This document shows, piece by piece, positions 51,454 through 62,794 of a DNA stretch of 64,000 nucleotides. The stretch comes from Mnemiopsis leidyi (taxonomy: Eukaryota > Ctenophora > Tentaculata > Lobata > Bolinopsidae): contig JH153122.1 of NCBI GenBank assembly GCA_000226015.1, positions 420,567-484,566 of the forward strand, given 5' to 3'. Numbering within the stretch: the stretch's first letter is position 1; every line of letters begins with the position of its first letter. The notes beneath the pieces were generated by a model. It saw only the letters and a list, made by a program, of their open reading frames with translations, made no database searches and was not told where the DNA came from. Position numbers and translations under genes: made by a program.

Positions 51454-51673
51454 TCAAGTCGCTTCGGAACGCAGGAATCCCTGAAATTTGACTGCTAAGA
51501 GTGAATGAAATCGCGGTCTGACGCGGAAAATAGTGAAAATCGCGACTTATCGCGGAAAAATAAGATAATCGCGATCTGTCGCGGCAAATGCCAAATATCG
51601 CGATTTGTCGCGGTTAACGCCAAATGACGCGATTCCGCACCCACCGCGACAAACTTTTGCCCCTGATCGAGAG

Positions 51674-54600
51674 AAAAACTAGAAACTGAACAGTGAACAC
51701 TACCATAATCTGAGCTGGACTCTATAACTGGCGATGTGAATTCTAGTGAGGAATGATACTATTGTGTTCTGAAAAGACGAAAAAAACAGGTGCGACAACA
51801 CAAAAGAAACGTCAGCTGACATTCGAAGTCAGCAAAGCGCAGAGCCCGCTATTCTAATTTTGTGCTTATGTCGGGCTGTTCTATGGATAGCAGACACTTT
51901 GACTGCGATCTATAGTTTTGTTCCCGAACTGTTACCAGTGATAAGATGAGTCACAACAACAATACGTTCAGATAGAACAGTGACTGAAATCTAATCAATT
52001 CAGCAGGTAAGGTGGCTCTTCACACTTCATACTACAAAGGTGAGTCATGGGTCTGATAGGGATCTGCTGCGTTCTCAGGTTCTCTGTATACTAATATATG
52101 TTATGAAACAATTGTTTAACATTGTAATCACAGGCAGAACAGATATATGAGTTCACGTGCAAGCTTACGTGAACACTCTGTGGTTCCACGTGGGCTCAAA
52201 CTGATATAAATAGATATATGTTACACCATAATTTAGCGCTGGGAGAATTGGAGGCTCACCGGCCGCGAAGTTAGAACGAGAGATGACCTGTTGAATAATG
52301 GAGGGGCGCGGAATGCTTGATTTCTTCGCCTACAATACGTCCATGGACGGTCAAGTGATTAGCCTAATGTCCTAATGTATAAGGACATGTACGACAATAA
52401 TTACAATCTTTCTAGCAATTACCCGTGTTTCCTAATGTATAAGGACATGTACGACAATAATTACAATCTTTCTAGCAATTACCCGTGTTTCCTTGCTTTT
52501 ACCTGTAGTGAAGGCTTGTTAGTGTTTACATGTTCGATATACAACATGTATACTGCTGTGGATGTAAATAAACATTATCTCTGGCACCCTTACATCTTAA
52601 CATAGATCAACTGCAATAAATCCCCTACCACTCGTCCTATGGATGTACCTAACTGTTGTCAAAGGGGGTCTAACTCAATAAAGACATTGGTCGGTCAGAC
52701 AGACATGATACAGTAGCAGTTGCAACGTAAAAGAATTGGAGAGGTAATGTGTTTTACAGACCGAGTCCTTAGCATTCACTCTTTGTAATTGACTTAGACA
52801 TTAACGCCTTGAGTGAAGTTTTCTTGGTGCACATTGGCAAAAAGTTTTGGATAAAAATATGACCGGAATGTATAAAAGACTGGCAAACCTGTGATGGACG
52901 AAAGTAAAGTAAGTTAAAGTTCAGAGTAAAACTGGTAAGCCAGTTATATGGCAGTTATATGGTAGTAGGTAGGTACACGTCTAACGTGAACTGTTCATTC
53001 GTCTCCTTTGTCAAACCACGGGAGACTTCTAATGTAAAATAAACACCAAATCAACCAGACAAAGAGATACGCATGTTCATCAATCCAATCAATTCTTTGC
53101 ATAATTCCTTTTTTTCAGAAATTTTAAGCTTTAATTCGCTGATAAATGTTCCACTGGGTGATCTCAGAACGTCAGAATGTGGTGACTAGACACGGACCAC
53201 GTGCAGTAAGCGACTCTCCTAATTCGGACTACAATATCATCTTGCCACCTGGCGAAGGTCATATAATGATAATTATTTGCTATTGAAAGTGGTGTGCTAT
53301 TTTTACCAAAGTTGGGAATTTTATGATAGACAGCTCAGACAGATGATGGTTCAAAATAGATCAGTCAAATTCAGTTTTCAACGTGGGAGGCAGAGTGATA
53401 TAACCTATATCAGTTTAAGATAACTTATAGACTTCCTAAATAACCGTAAATGGGAGGCAGAGTGATATAACTTAATATATCAGTTTAAGATAACTTATAG
53501 ACCTCCTTATATAATTTTGCGGCAAATCTGATGGTCATGGTGTCGGACCCCGGATTAATCTTCTATAATATAACTACACACTCACAGTACACAAGTCGCG
53601 ACTTTTTTATTCGAAGCACGCCTTTGTCTTTTACGACTGGTACAAATTGAGAAAATATCATACTGCACTTACGACAAAGGTGGATAGTGTAATTTGCTAA
53701 TATCAAATAGTAATTGGCATGCTTGCCGTCTTTGCTTCATTGACTAATTGCTTTAAATTGTTATTGCATGGCAATGTATGGTTATGATTCTCCTATTTAC
53801 GCTCAACCTGTTTGGCCATTTATAGATAAGATAAAAATATTCCAGTGATCACAATGCACTGCAGTAATATTACGAGACATTCATTCATCATTATACTATT
53901 AATATTATAGCGCTTCATGAGTTTAAATTATCCACTGTAAAGGTTAGTTATATGTTTCATGTTCGGCCAAATATATTTGCTCAAAATGACTAGAAAAAGA
54001 GACTGTTTTGTATTTAAAAAAAGGAATGTTTGAAACGGGCAGCTGCTGGAGACGTCTAAAAATTCTTTATGTCAATAACCCATTCGACAATTTTTTTTAC
54101 ATAAAAATGAACATTTCCATGACTTTAAAAACATGCATGTTCTATGAAGTGATAGGTTACAAAAATCAATTAATAACACGAGTTGGGCGAAATTTTCCAT
54201 GATTTTACAACGTAGTTGCGGCCTATAACAACCTAGAAGCGTTGTCTAGGAGAAACGCACAATTGCGAGGTTCAAGTTTAAAAGTTGCCTTAACGAACCT
54301 TCTAACCTTGCTATGGGATGAGATAATAACTCAAGGAACCTTATCTGATTGAAAGTGCTTCTGCTTTTACATGGATTAATGTCGATAAAAAGAAAGTTGC
54401 ACTTTCAATAGTTGTTATAAGCATAAGTGGGCGGATCGTACCAAATGGTCAGCTAGTCTGCAAAAAGGCGAAGCACCATTAGTTACTATAAGTGTTGGAT
54501 TGGCAAGGAGTCTGCAGCAAATCTGAGTCAGGGTGGTCTTGATCGACGTCAATGGTTAGCTCTAATTTAATAATTTAGTCTGAGGAACTCATGTAGCGAC

Positions 54601-54790
54601 TAAGTTCTCGACCTGATCATCCTCACGACCTCAACCAAAATAGTACTGTGATTGGAATTGACGTGTCCTTCAAAGCTGAGCGACGCAAATTTCAGCGGTG
54701 ATGAGCTGAGACTTGACCGCTACTCCGGACTATAGAAGTTAAGTTTAAGCAAAATGGATAGTCGCATTACAACATGTGGCGGCCGAGGTG
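51674..54790. other. Intergenic stretch with two duplications
   Basis: No gene recognised. It contains a perfect 60-bp tandem duplication (52371-52490) and a diverged direct repeat of about 60 bp, beginning GGGAGGCAGAGTGATATAAC, at about 53385 and 53451. CACGTG boxes occur at about 52154, 52183 and 53200. Confidence 0.5.
52371..52490 (+). repeat. Perfect 60-bp tandem duplication
   Basis: Two identical adjacent copies, each beginning CCTAATGTATAAGGACATGT. A 60-base unit keeps frame, so a duplicated open frame appears, but no gene context supports it. Full identity means a recent event. Confidence 0.95.
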
Positions 54791-54860
54791 GGTTTATTAA
54801 TGGGACTGTTTATAGGACACCTTTATAAAGGTGTCCTATAAACAGTCCCATTAATAAACC
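54791..54860. repeat. Perfect 70-bp palindrome without spacer
   Basis: Each 35-base arm is the exact reverse complement of the other, starting GGTTTATTAATGGGACTGTT and meeting at CCTTTATAAAGG. There is no mismatch and no loop, and symmetry ends sharply at both sides. Such perfect palindromes are unstable in cells, so it is either very young or an assembly fold-over. Confidence 0.95.
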
Positions 54861-55012
54861 GAACTGCCTCTGTTCCAACCCAATATATAATAGCAGCTGC
54901 CTTAATTGCTTAAATTTGCCCTTTTGTTTAAGCGTAAAGAAGGAGTAGAAACTGGAACTGTGCATATTGAGATGGTTACTGATTCGAAACTTTGACAACC
55001 TGTTCCTTATTA

Positions 55013-55438
55013 AATTACCAAAAACCAATAAATTGGTTGCTCCCTTTGACCGGGGAGAGTCTCTTGGATGTTCTCTCTAAAAATAATGTGATATTCCGTT
55101 TTAGCCCGGGGTAACAATTAACCTTCACTCCGTCAACTCGGTCGCTTGCTTTTGAGTTTTTATGGCATGGCTACGCCTACGTGGATTTTTTGCCTTGCGT
55201 TGCGGCCCATTTTCAATTTTCGAATTAAATTTTTCAATTCGCTGCCGCGCTGCGCGCGCGAGGGCTGCCNNNNNNNNNNGCGTAGCCATAAAAACTCAAA
55301 AGCAAGCGACCGAGTTGACGGAGTGAAGGTTAATTGTTACCCCGGGCTAAAACGGAATATCAATTTATTTTTAGAGAGAACAGCCAAGAGACTCTCCCCG
55401 GTCAAAGGGAGCAACCAATTAATTGGTTTTTGGTAATT
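55013..55438. mobile_element. Foldback element with ~165-bp inverted arms around an assembly gap
   Basis: The left arm 55013-55175 and right arm 55280-55438 are inverted copies with a few differences (starts AATTACCAAAAACCAAT). TA flanks both ends, a possible 2-bp target duplication as for Tc1/mariner-type elements. The loop is GC-rich (CGCTGCCGCGCTGCGCGCGC) and holds ten unknown bases (55270-55279), so the true length is uncertain. No protein is encoded in what is visible. Non-autonomous DNA element is the best guess. Confidence 0.75.
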
Positions 55439-55444
55439 TATTCA

Positions 55445-55475
55445 AACATAACGAGCGCTACGCGCCCGTTATGTT
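55445..55475. repeat. 14-bp stem hairpin next to the foldback element
   Basis: AACATAACGAGCGC pairs with GCGCCCGTTATGTT across a 3-base loop, with one mismatch. It begins seven bases after the foldback element ends. Its relation to that element is unknown. Confidence 0.75.
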
Positions 55476-58400
55476 ATAAGATAATCCCCGGCGTGCGCAT
55501 CTTTATTCTATATATATTATATATACTCTGAAAGGGATACTATAAAACATCGATTTGGAGTATAAATACTCCCGAAAAACTATAGCTCCTGCAAAAATGA
55601 CACAATTTAATCATAAGAAAGGTATATTCAAAAATAGAAAGATATAAAAAAAGAGTAAGAAGCTCCAAGTCCGAGAAAAGTTTTCTCCGACACACTTAAA
55701 ATAAAGCAATACTGCAATTTCTCATTTCATTCAGTTGAATAATTCCTCTAACGCAACATGCACTGTTTCACCTGTCCTGATAAAATAGCGAGAGCTTGGA
55801 TCACCTGTAAGCTTCTACTCAAGTTCTGCAACAAGTTATAATCACTAGCTTACTAGAGAACTATAAGCTTTTATAAATTGATGCATCTCGTGTAGCTAAA
55901 TTGTATCATATCTTATATCTGGTTGAATATGCAATTTGCATGGTGCATACCCCTGTGTCTCTACTTATACCTATCATACCTTGGTTTAGGTAGAACCTAG
56001 TAACTTTGAGGTCTAAAAAACAGTAAACACTAGCAAATAAGTGTCCTGAATATTGTAACTTGACTAACAAACCTGCAAAGCTTGGGAGATCATATAATTA
56101 TAATTTATGCTTTCTCATGGTTGGTCTACGATTGATTTTTGGAGCTATCTGGGCAGCTTTTGAATTTAAGGTTTTATCATTCCCCCGAAATCATTCACCA
56201 CGGTCGTAATAACAATGTCGAATAGTCATGATGATAAACAATATCATTGTATCAAGTTAAACGTTTGTGAAGGTAATTGTACTCATTGTATGATTAAGTT
56301 CTCCCTTGGATAAAACTTAAATAACACAGTTTCAAGCAAAACAAGCGAAACAAATGTGTGGCCGTGACTTGTTCAACTATAAAGATTCAAATTTGAAAAG
56401 CCATAACTTGCTAATACTAAGGAAATTTACAGTATCAAACACAAAGGTTGGATGCATATTGATAAGAACTTCAACACATTGTTTGTATCATAAGTAATTC
56501 TATAAGACAGCTCTTGCAGTGTTACTGGAAGCTACCAACTTGACTTAATCGATTAGTTTAACGGACCTTGCACTCTTGCAGTACTTAACTCATGATCAGC
56601 TGGTTTTTCTTATTGGAATCTTTCAATTATCATCATCAAAGTTTATTACAGCATCAATTGTAATCATAATTTAAAAAATGAACTTAAGGACCCAAGAAAT
56701 GCCTTGACAACTGTTGACAAGTGAAAAAATGATAACAATCGGGGGAAACCAATACACCCATGTGACCAGTCACATGACCTGGGGGCTAAGTGAAAGGGCA
56801 AGCAATTCAGATAATAGAAATAGAAATCGAGGTATCATTTACTTGAAGCAAGGGTCTAGGAACTCTAGATAACCCTGTCCCAAATTCGATAGGTAATGAC
56901 TAGGCAGGTAAACTTAAAGCCACACTGATGTATAAAACCTCAGTAAGTTAGGCTTCATAATTATCGATTTTATTACTTTGACTGTTAAAAACGGTTGACA
57001 ACAGTGCTCTTCCGTAGAGTTCAATATAATGACATCTGGGTACCAGATATCAGTGCAATTTAAGCTGTGTTCAATATATGAGAGAATGTGGGATGAGACT
57101 TCTCATCTCTAATGCTTTCATTCGATCGTAAATGATGGTTATGATCCACGCGAACACGTTCAGAAAACCATGCAAAAATTAGGAAAATATTACCATAAGC
57201 ATTAAACTTTCAAGAAAATTCAATAAACGCATAGAAACGTAAGAAAACTGTTGACTTGCCTTTTCAACGCCTAAAGGACAAGACATTACTGCTGCTGGCT
57301 AGTAACTTTGATGATATGTAATTCTGGACTTATTATGACTTGATGTTAAAAGAAGGGCCCATCGTTGACTGAAGAAAAAGTTAAACGCGGTATAATGTTT
57401 GAATCCTATAAACTTTAACGCAACCTATCAATACTTAATAGTTCAACCTTGCTTCAGTTCACTATCAAAGCCTGTGGCATATTAGCAAAACCATCCAACA
57501 TGTATTTCTATTATTGTTATGAGTTGCACTTAGCTGAACACCATGAATATTTAAGCTTCTGAATAAATTAAACACCTGATATTAATTAAACTAAAGCATA
57601 ATTACAGCTGTTTGAGAAATAAAACTGATAACATAAACTGGATCAATAGCGACTAACAATGATTTAATTCAACCTCGGTAAATGAAAGTAATGCAATGTA
57701 CTTATAAAGTTTAATCGGCCAATGTCACGACTACCAGTGTTTGCCCAATGTGACAACCCGCTACGGCTTCACATTTATGACATAGGCCCTTCAGAATTCT
57801 GATTTGCTTCACAAGACCTAGCAAACTAATTATTTTCAACAGCTGGCAACACCGAAACCTAATGAACTCCAGATATGCGATTTTCAGAGGGTATAAATAA
57901 TTCCTGCATACGCAACTGAACACTAGTATCAGGAGAAGTAACAACACGGACCAGGTCTCATATCTCTGACACGACAACAAGTCGAGAGGAGACCCCACAG
58001 TTCAAAACTACGTCAGTAGGAGGATCATATACGCTCCATACTTGAATCCGTACGCGAACCACAGTATATAGTCGCAATCCCTTGTCAGTGCTTAGTCGTG
58101 CTAGTTGCTATGGTTACCCCAGTAGCCATGGTTACTTTAGTCCTTGGTAGCCATGGTTATGCCGTGGTTTAGCATATGCATGGTCACTGTAAAATATACA
58201 ATGGTTGCCGGAGCATGGACATGGCCGATATTTTGTTAAATCTTATCATTTGTCCTGGATAGACCATTCCACCAGCTCGCCGATGTATTTGAGATAATAG
58301 CTGCGCTGCTTTAAAAAAAGAAGGATTGATCACCATCAAGCTGCGAAAAATGAAATAACAATATTCTCAAATTGTGGTTCATAAAATTAAAACTGCATGG

Positions 58401-59673
58401 TCGCAAAATACAACACTGCGCATATATGCTCGAAATCTCTGGACTCCAAGTTGTAGTACTACTACTACTAGTCAAATCGATGTTTTATAACTGAATAACT
58501 GCACTGGCAAAAGGTTGCAGTAGCTAAATAGAAAAACATTAATTTGACACGTGCATATCGCACACAATCTAAGATCTCTAGCATAAACGCCTAGGGGGGG
58601 GAATGGGGATAATACTATAAGTCGTTAATTATCAAATCAACGCTAAGGATCTTCTCACGGGATGGCCGCATTGTCACACTCTTACACAGCGCCCTATAAA
58701 ACTAGTGTCTCGTCAGAAGGACTGACCAGGTGCAAAGTAACTAGACCTGTCTTCATCATCTCTTTCTCTGCTTCCCTTCGTCCGACAGGTACATTGTCTG
58801 CCGGGGTGAATCTCCAGTTTCAAGCTGATGTAGTGGTATTGTATATACAGTGGAACTGTATTTACAGTTGTTTGAAATCTGGGACGAGAAATAACCAAGG
58901 TCTTGCATTTTTTTTGAAAATTTAGCCAATTAGCGTGATGATCATTATTGTCATTATTTCTTATGGTGTAAAGGACCATAATCTATACACTTATACAGGA
59001 CTATAATCTATCAAGAGTCAGTCTAGGTTTAAATATATAGAGTGCAAAATGTCAGATAAATAATGACCTTGAACAACGGTATCATTCAGAATCATAGTCT
59101 CTGTTATGGTTTTTAAGCTTCAATTCTTCAAAGTCAAAGTTGACATCACCACAACTACGCTATATAACATATTACTTTTATCATTAGGTTTATAGAGAAG
59201 AAGATAAGTGAAAGTCGTACTATAACAATAATTAACTGGTTGATTTCACAAAAAATGCATGGTGCTTTTTAGTTACACGATTACACGAGAGTTTGCGAGT
59301 GCATCTTTTCAGAATTACACACCATAAGTTAGTAGACTTAGACTGGGTGTTCCTTCAAACCACAATTATGTTTTCCTTATACTGTAAAATATACTTAAAT
59401 TTCTTACGTAGGCAAAATAAGTTGTATATTAAATGTTTATCTTATCATTGAATAACAGGAGGGTATTTTGGTGGGGGTCACAAATTTTTCATACTAGGTA
59501 TCATTTGACAGCGATTGACCAATGAAATTTTAGGTACGGCCAATCAATATTTAACAACGCTATCAGTATCACGAGATGCAAGCGATTTTTGATCCCACCC
59601 CAAAAATACTTCATCTATCAATAGTTGATTAAATTTATTGTTCATCAAATAACTTGATATAGTGTTCTTCTAG
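55476..59673. other. Intergenic stretch, no gene recognised
   Basis: AT-rich sequence. A minus-strand open frame at 57711-57998 begins with a signal-like segment (WSVLLLLLILVFSCVC) but continues into AT-rich noise, so it is left as a possibility only. An array of CCATGGTTAC-like units lies at 58107-58170. A trinucleotide run (CTA)n sits near 58456. Confidence 0.45.
58107..58170 (+). repeat. Array of GCCATGGTTA-like units
   Basis: Four irregular copies of GCTATGGTTAC or GCCATGGTTA lie head to tail. They resemble, in reverse complement, the array at 24195-24283. Confidence 0.55.
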
Positions 59674-59786
59674 ATTCAATGTCCTCGTCGCGTTATGGGT
59701 ACGCAGTCACGCAGATCACATTCAAGAGCAGCTCCATCCTCAGGAGCATCTACAACGTCACTTCAACTACAGACTACCAGCAAGTA
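59674..59786 (+). CDS. Tentative coding exon, gene unknown
   Basis: A segment between an acceptor-like TTCTTCTAG and a consensus donor CAA|GTAAGT reads from ATG at 59679 as MSSSRYGYAVTQITF and on to STTDYQQ, with more balanced codons than its surroundings. A second candidate exon at about 59910-59947 (SEEVTCPVLEWAP) also ends in a consensus donor, and the phases would fit. No family was recognised and no further exon was found before the sulfotransferase gene, so this may be a small gene, a leader, or chance. Confidence 0.3.
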
Positions 59787-59947
59787 AGTAAAGAATTGTA
59801 TTACATGACACCCGATTTCTTGTTACTTTGTTATACTTTACGTCTGCCTCATGGGATCCAGAAAACAGCGTATTACAAAGTTAGATACAATACAAATCAG
59901 GCAGTAGAGTGAAGAGGTGACATGTCCTGTGCTGGAATGGGCCCCCG

Positions 59948-61378
59948 GTAAGTAATCACACCTACCTCTGGCAATACCAGCTGGTTTATTCTGCACTTTA
60001 CCTACTGTCGACTTAAAGTGTGATCGATATAGATTTCTTTATAGTTAGGAGTCCTAACTTAGGACGATGTTTTCTCATCGTATATTGTTATACAAATACA
60101 AGTGCTTTTCGGTTGTTATCGCGTGGCAAGTCTTTGAAATAAGTCCAATGTAATGATTCGATATTGTTGCTAACTAGATCATAGTAGCTTTCTCCAAAAG
60201 TCCTCACTATCTTGCCTTAATCCTAAACTCAGCAATTAATCCAATCAGCAAATCAGTGATCGACATCAAACCTAGCTCCCCGACTCAAAATAAACGTGTT
60301 GAACTCTAATAAATCTAAACGCAAACACGGTTTTAATTTCCTATAGATTTGATCTGCTTGTTGTAGCACATTTGGGCCGATTAACTTGATGCTGATACTA
60401 TATATGGCTTTACAACTTTATTAACTTTTTTTAGTTTTCTCTTGACTGTTATCCATAAGAAAAGTGAAAGGGTTGAATATTATTCAGAGGTTAATAGATC
60501 TCTGACCATCCAGGCACATTTTATCGAGTCTCCGCCATAGTGTAGTGTCATTTAAGTGACACTCATGTCTGGTAGACATTAATGAGAGTGTTTCTAGGTT
60601 AATGGCCAATAATTGTAAACACGAGGAACCCACGTTTTATTTGAGTTACTACACAGACCCTTCGTGTATCCCTTCAAGCCACAATAGTATCACGACTACA
60701 GCCTAAAACTTATACCACCTTGGCCAATAATCTTATAATAAGTGTTTTGATGCTTTCATTTGCGAGGACGTGCAAAAGATGACATGGTGGACTTTTTGAA
60801 TTGAACGCAGTTTAATAACTCATTAATGAGTTGCCTCACTTTTTGAATCCTGATTATGATTGCCAACTATTGCTATTGACCAAAGTTTTACCTCTTATTT
60901 TAATCTCGGTCTTACCTGATACTACTCTTAATGTTGTAATACATGATCAGTCAATTTTATTTCCTGATTTGCCTTTCAAGCCTTAAGAAAAGGGATGACT
61001 ACCACATTTATATTATTGATGGTAAACAATCTAAATGGCATATGGGCCGATTACTCATCGTTTATACAGCCAACTGAAAAACGATGAGTTCAACAACAGA
61101 AATTCTTTTTCTCCCCAAATTTAGCCATTCGTTGATTGGAATAACGAAAACAAGAACTTTACGAAATTAATTTTAATAGCAATTATAACTTCGCATTTTA
61201 TTCTAAAAGTAACTTTATCAGTAAAATTTATCAGTTAAAAAATTTATCACTTAAAAACTTATTAATTAAATAATTCTCTAAATGAGGAGAGAAAGGATTT
61301 GTCTTGTTAAACTCATCATCAATCTTGCGACTTCCAGCTCTACTGCAATACTTAATCAAGTAAAGGATATATCGCAAG
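59948..61378. other. Region upstream of the sulfotransferase gene
   Basis: AT-rich sequence with no recognised exon. It should contain the sulfotransferase promoter and any 5' untranslated exon, but no distinct motif was seen. Confidence 0.4.
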
Positions 61379-62794
61379 ATGATCAAGAAAACCAAAAACC
61401 AGTCTATTATCTACGGAGTGGTGTTGATTTTAACCGGTTATATCCTGTTTCTCATCATTCCTTCCCCAGTTCTTGACCATGCCATTTCAAATATTGAAAT
61501 TCAATGTGAGTTATTCACGAAGCAGATGCTTAAGTTTATGACTTGCTCTCTGAAGTGAAGCTATGAATTTAAGCCGATTAATAGTATTAATTCAAACTGC
61601 AATATCAGACTTTGTTCAAATATACTGTTAGTTTTTCGAGGCACAATAAGTAGAAAACAAACTGAGACGATGAATCATCAAACAAAATATATGTGCCAGG
61701 AAACTTTTCACTCCCCAAGACAACTTGTGAAATCTTGTCAGGGTTGTTAAAACGGACCGAAAATCAGAAATATCAAGAAATAAAACTTTCCCAAATCCGA
61801 GAATACTGCGTTGACAAGCTTGGAGTTACCTACAATTATAGCCGGTAAATGTTTTGTGTTTTTACGTGCTGACCTCGGTCCGCGCTGTTCTGTCATTATT
61901 TTGAACAATTACGTTTCTCATACCACGGATGAACTCGATCAACGCAGCTAATTACAGTTCCCTACGTTCTTTCATACCATAATTGTTTGTATAGTAATTA
62001 GTTATCTTGTGATGGATATCCATTTAAAGATAATCATTATAATTACACAAAATTTGATATTGATATACTTGTATCATGACATTTTTATTGTTTAGATACA
62101 AGATGAGAGCCGATAAAAACCAATTTAAAGTTAAACGTTTCATAATGTTAATGAAAATTATGGATTCAAACATCAACATATCGTCAAATTATCTGCAGCC
62201 GATAAGCTGGGAAATGTAACAAGCAAGATAAATAAAATTCATTCCCAAAAAGAAACTCTATGATGGCTGAGTAGCGCAGAGCTTACGGCCAGGGACTTCC
62301 AATCGAGACTTCCAGAAGTCCTCGGTTCGAATCTCTGTGCTAACAGCAGCTGCACGTGGCGTCTGCGTCGTTGACGCTCTGCTAGTGGGAATCCGTTGAG
62401 TTTATGTAGCCCCCATGAGGTCGCCTCAGCCAAATTTACGGGAAACCATGTTTGAGGGTTAAATTATTGGCTACGCATGATGTGGTTGGTAAAACCGTCG
62501 CTGGCCGCGTATAAGATCCTTTGGTACTTGTTATAATTGGCAGGTTACATTATAACCATATGGCTGTTGCATACACCGTCATACCGAATTCAAACAACTG
62601 TTAAACACAAAATTAAAAAAATGCCGCTGTTATATTCCCGTAGAAACCTTTAAATAAACGATCAACTTTGTATTTTCCTCAGAAACCACCGACTTGATGA
62701 AGTGCCGGACGAATATTATGCAAAGTTGAACTATGTCGCTCAGCACCTGTTTATCAACGACGACTACAAGTTCATATACTTGTCTGTCCCCAAG
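61379..62794 (+). CDS. Carbohydrate sulfotransferase, HNK-1 family (5' part, cut by window edge)
   Basis: Three exons, 61379-61505, 61742-61844 and 62683-62794, join in phase and give the first 114 residues. The start codon opens a type II membrane protein: short basic cytoplasmic tail MIKKTKNQS, then the span IIYGVVLILTGYILFLIIP, as in Golgi sulfotransferases. Then come IREYC in the stem and HLFINDDYKFIYLSVPK, which matches the family's (L/I)xVDDxxKxxYCxVPK, the lead-in to the 5'-phosphosulfate loop of PAPS binding. The last exon ends at PK, so the rest of that loop and the catalytic core lie beyond 64000 or in exons I could not see in 62795-64000. Expected role: transfer of sulfate from PAPS to a glycan in the Golgi. 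Confidence 0.8.
62261..62535 (+). mobile_element. tRNA-derived SINE in sulfotransferase intron 2
   Basis: The first ~80 bases look like a tRNA: A-box TGGCTGAGTAGCG at 62264-62276 and B-box GGTTCGAATCT at 62323-62333, about 47 bases apart, as in tRNAs with a long variable arm. A non-tRNA body follows. No acceptor-stem pairing makes it a working tRNA. The right end and target duplication are not clear, so the end given is approximate. Confidence 0.65.

Larger units (their letters stand above)
50581..51665 (-). mobile_element. hAT-type DNA transposon, 1085 bp, non-autonomous
   Basis: The ends are inverted repeats of 23 bp, CAGGGGCAAAAATTTGTCGC and CAGGGGCAAAAGTTTGTCGC read inward, with one mismatch. 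They are flanked by a perfect 8-bp target duplication ATCGAGAG at 50573-50580 and 51666-51673. Ends starting CAGGG with an 8-bp duplication are diagnostic of hAT. Inside are an array of GTCGCGG-rich units (left), a 20-bp tandem array (right), more TCGCGG units before the right end, and a zinc-finger fragment. A full hAT transposase would need over 1.8 kb, so this copy cannot move by itself. The perfect duplication points to a fairly recent insertion. Confidence 0.93.

Noticed and set aside
57711-57998. 95-codon minus-strand frame with signal-like start
   Set aside because: Only the first 40 residues look protein-like; no family, no clear exon partner.
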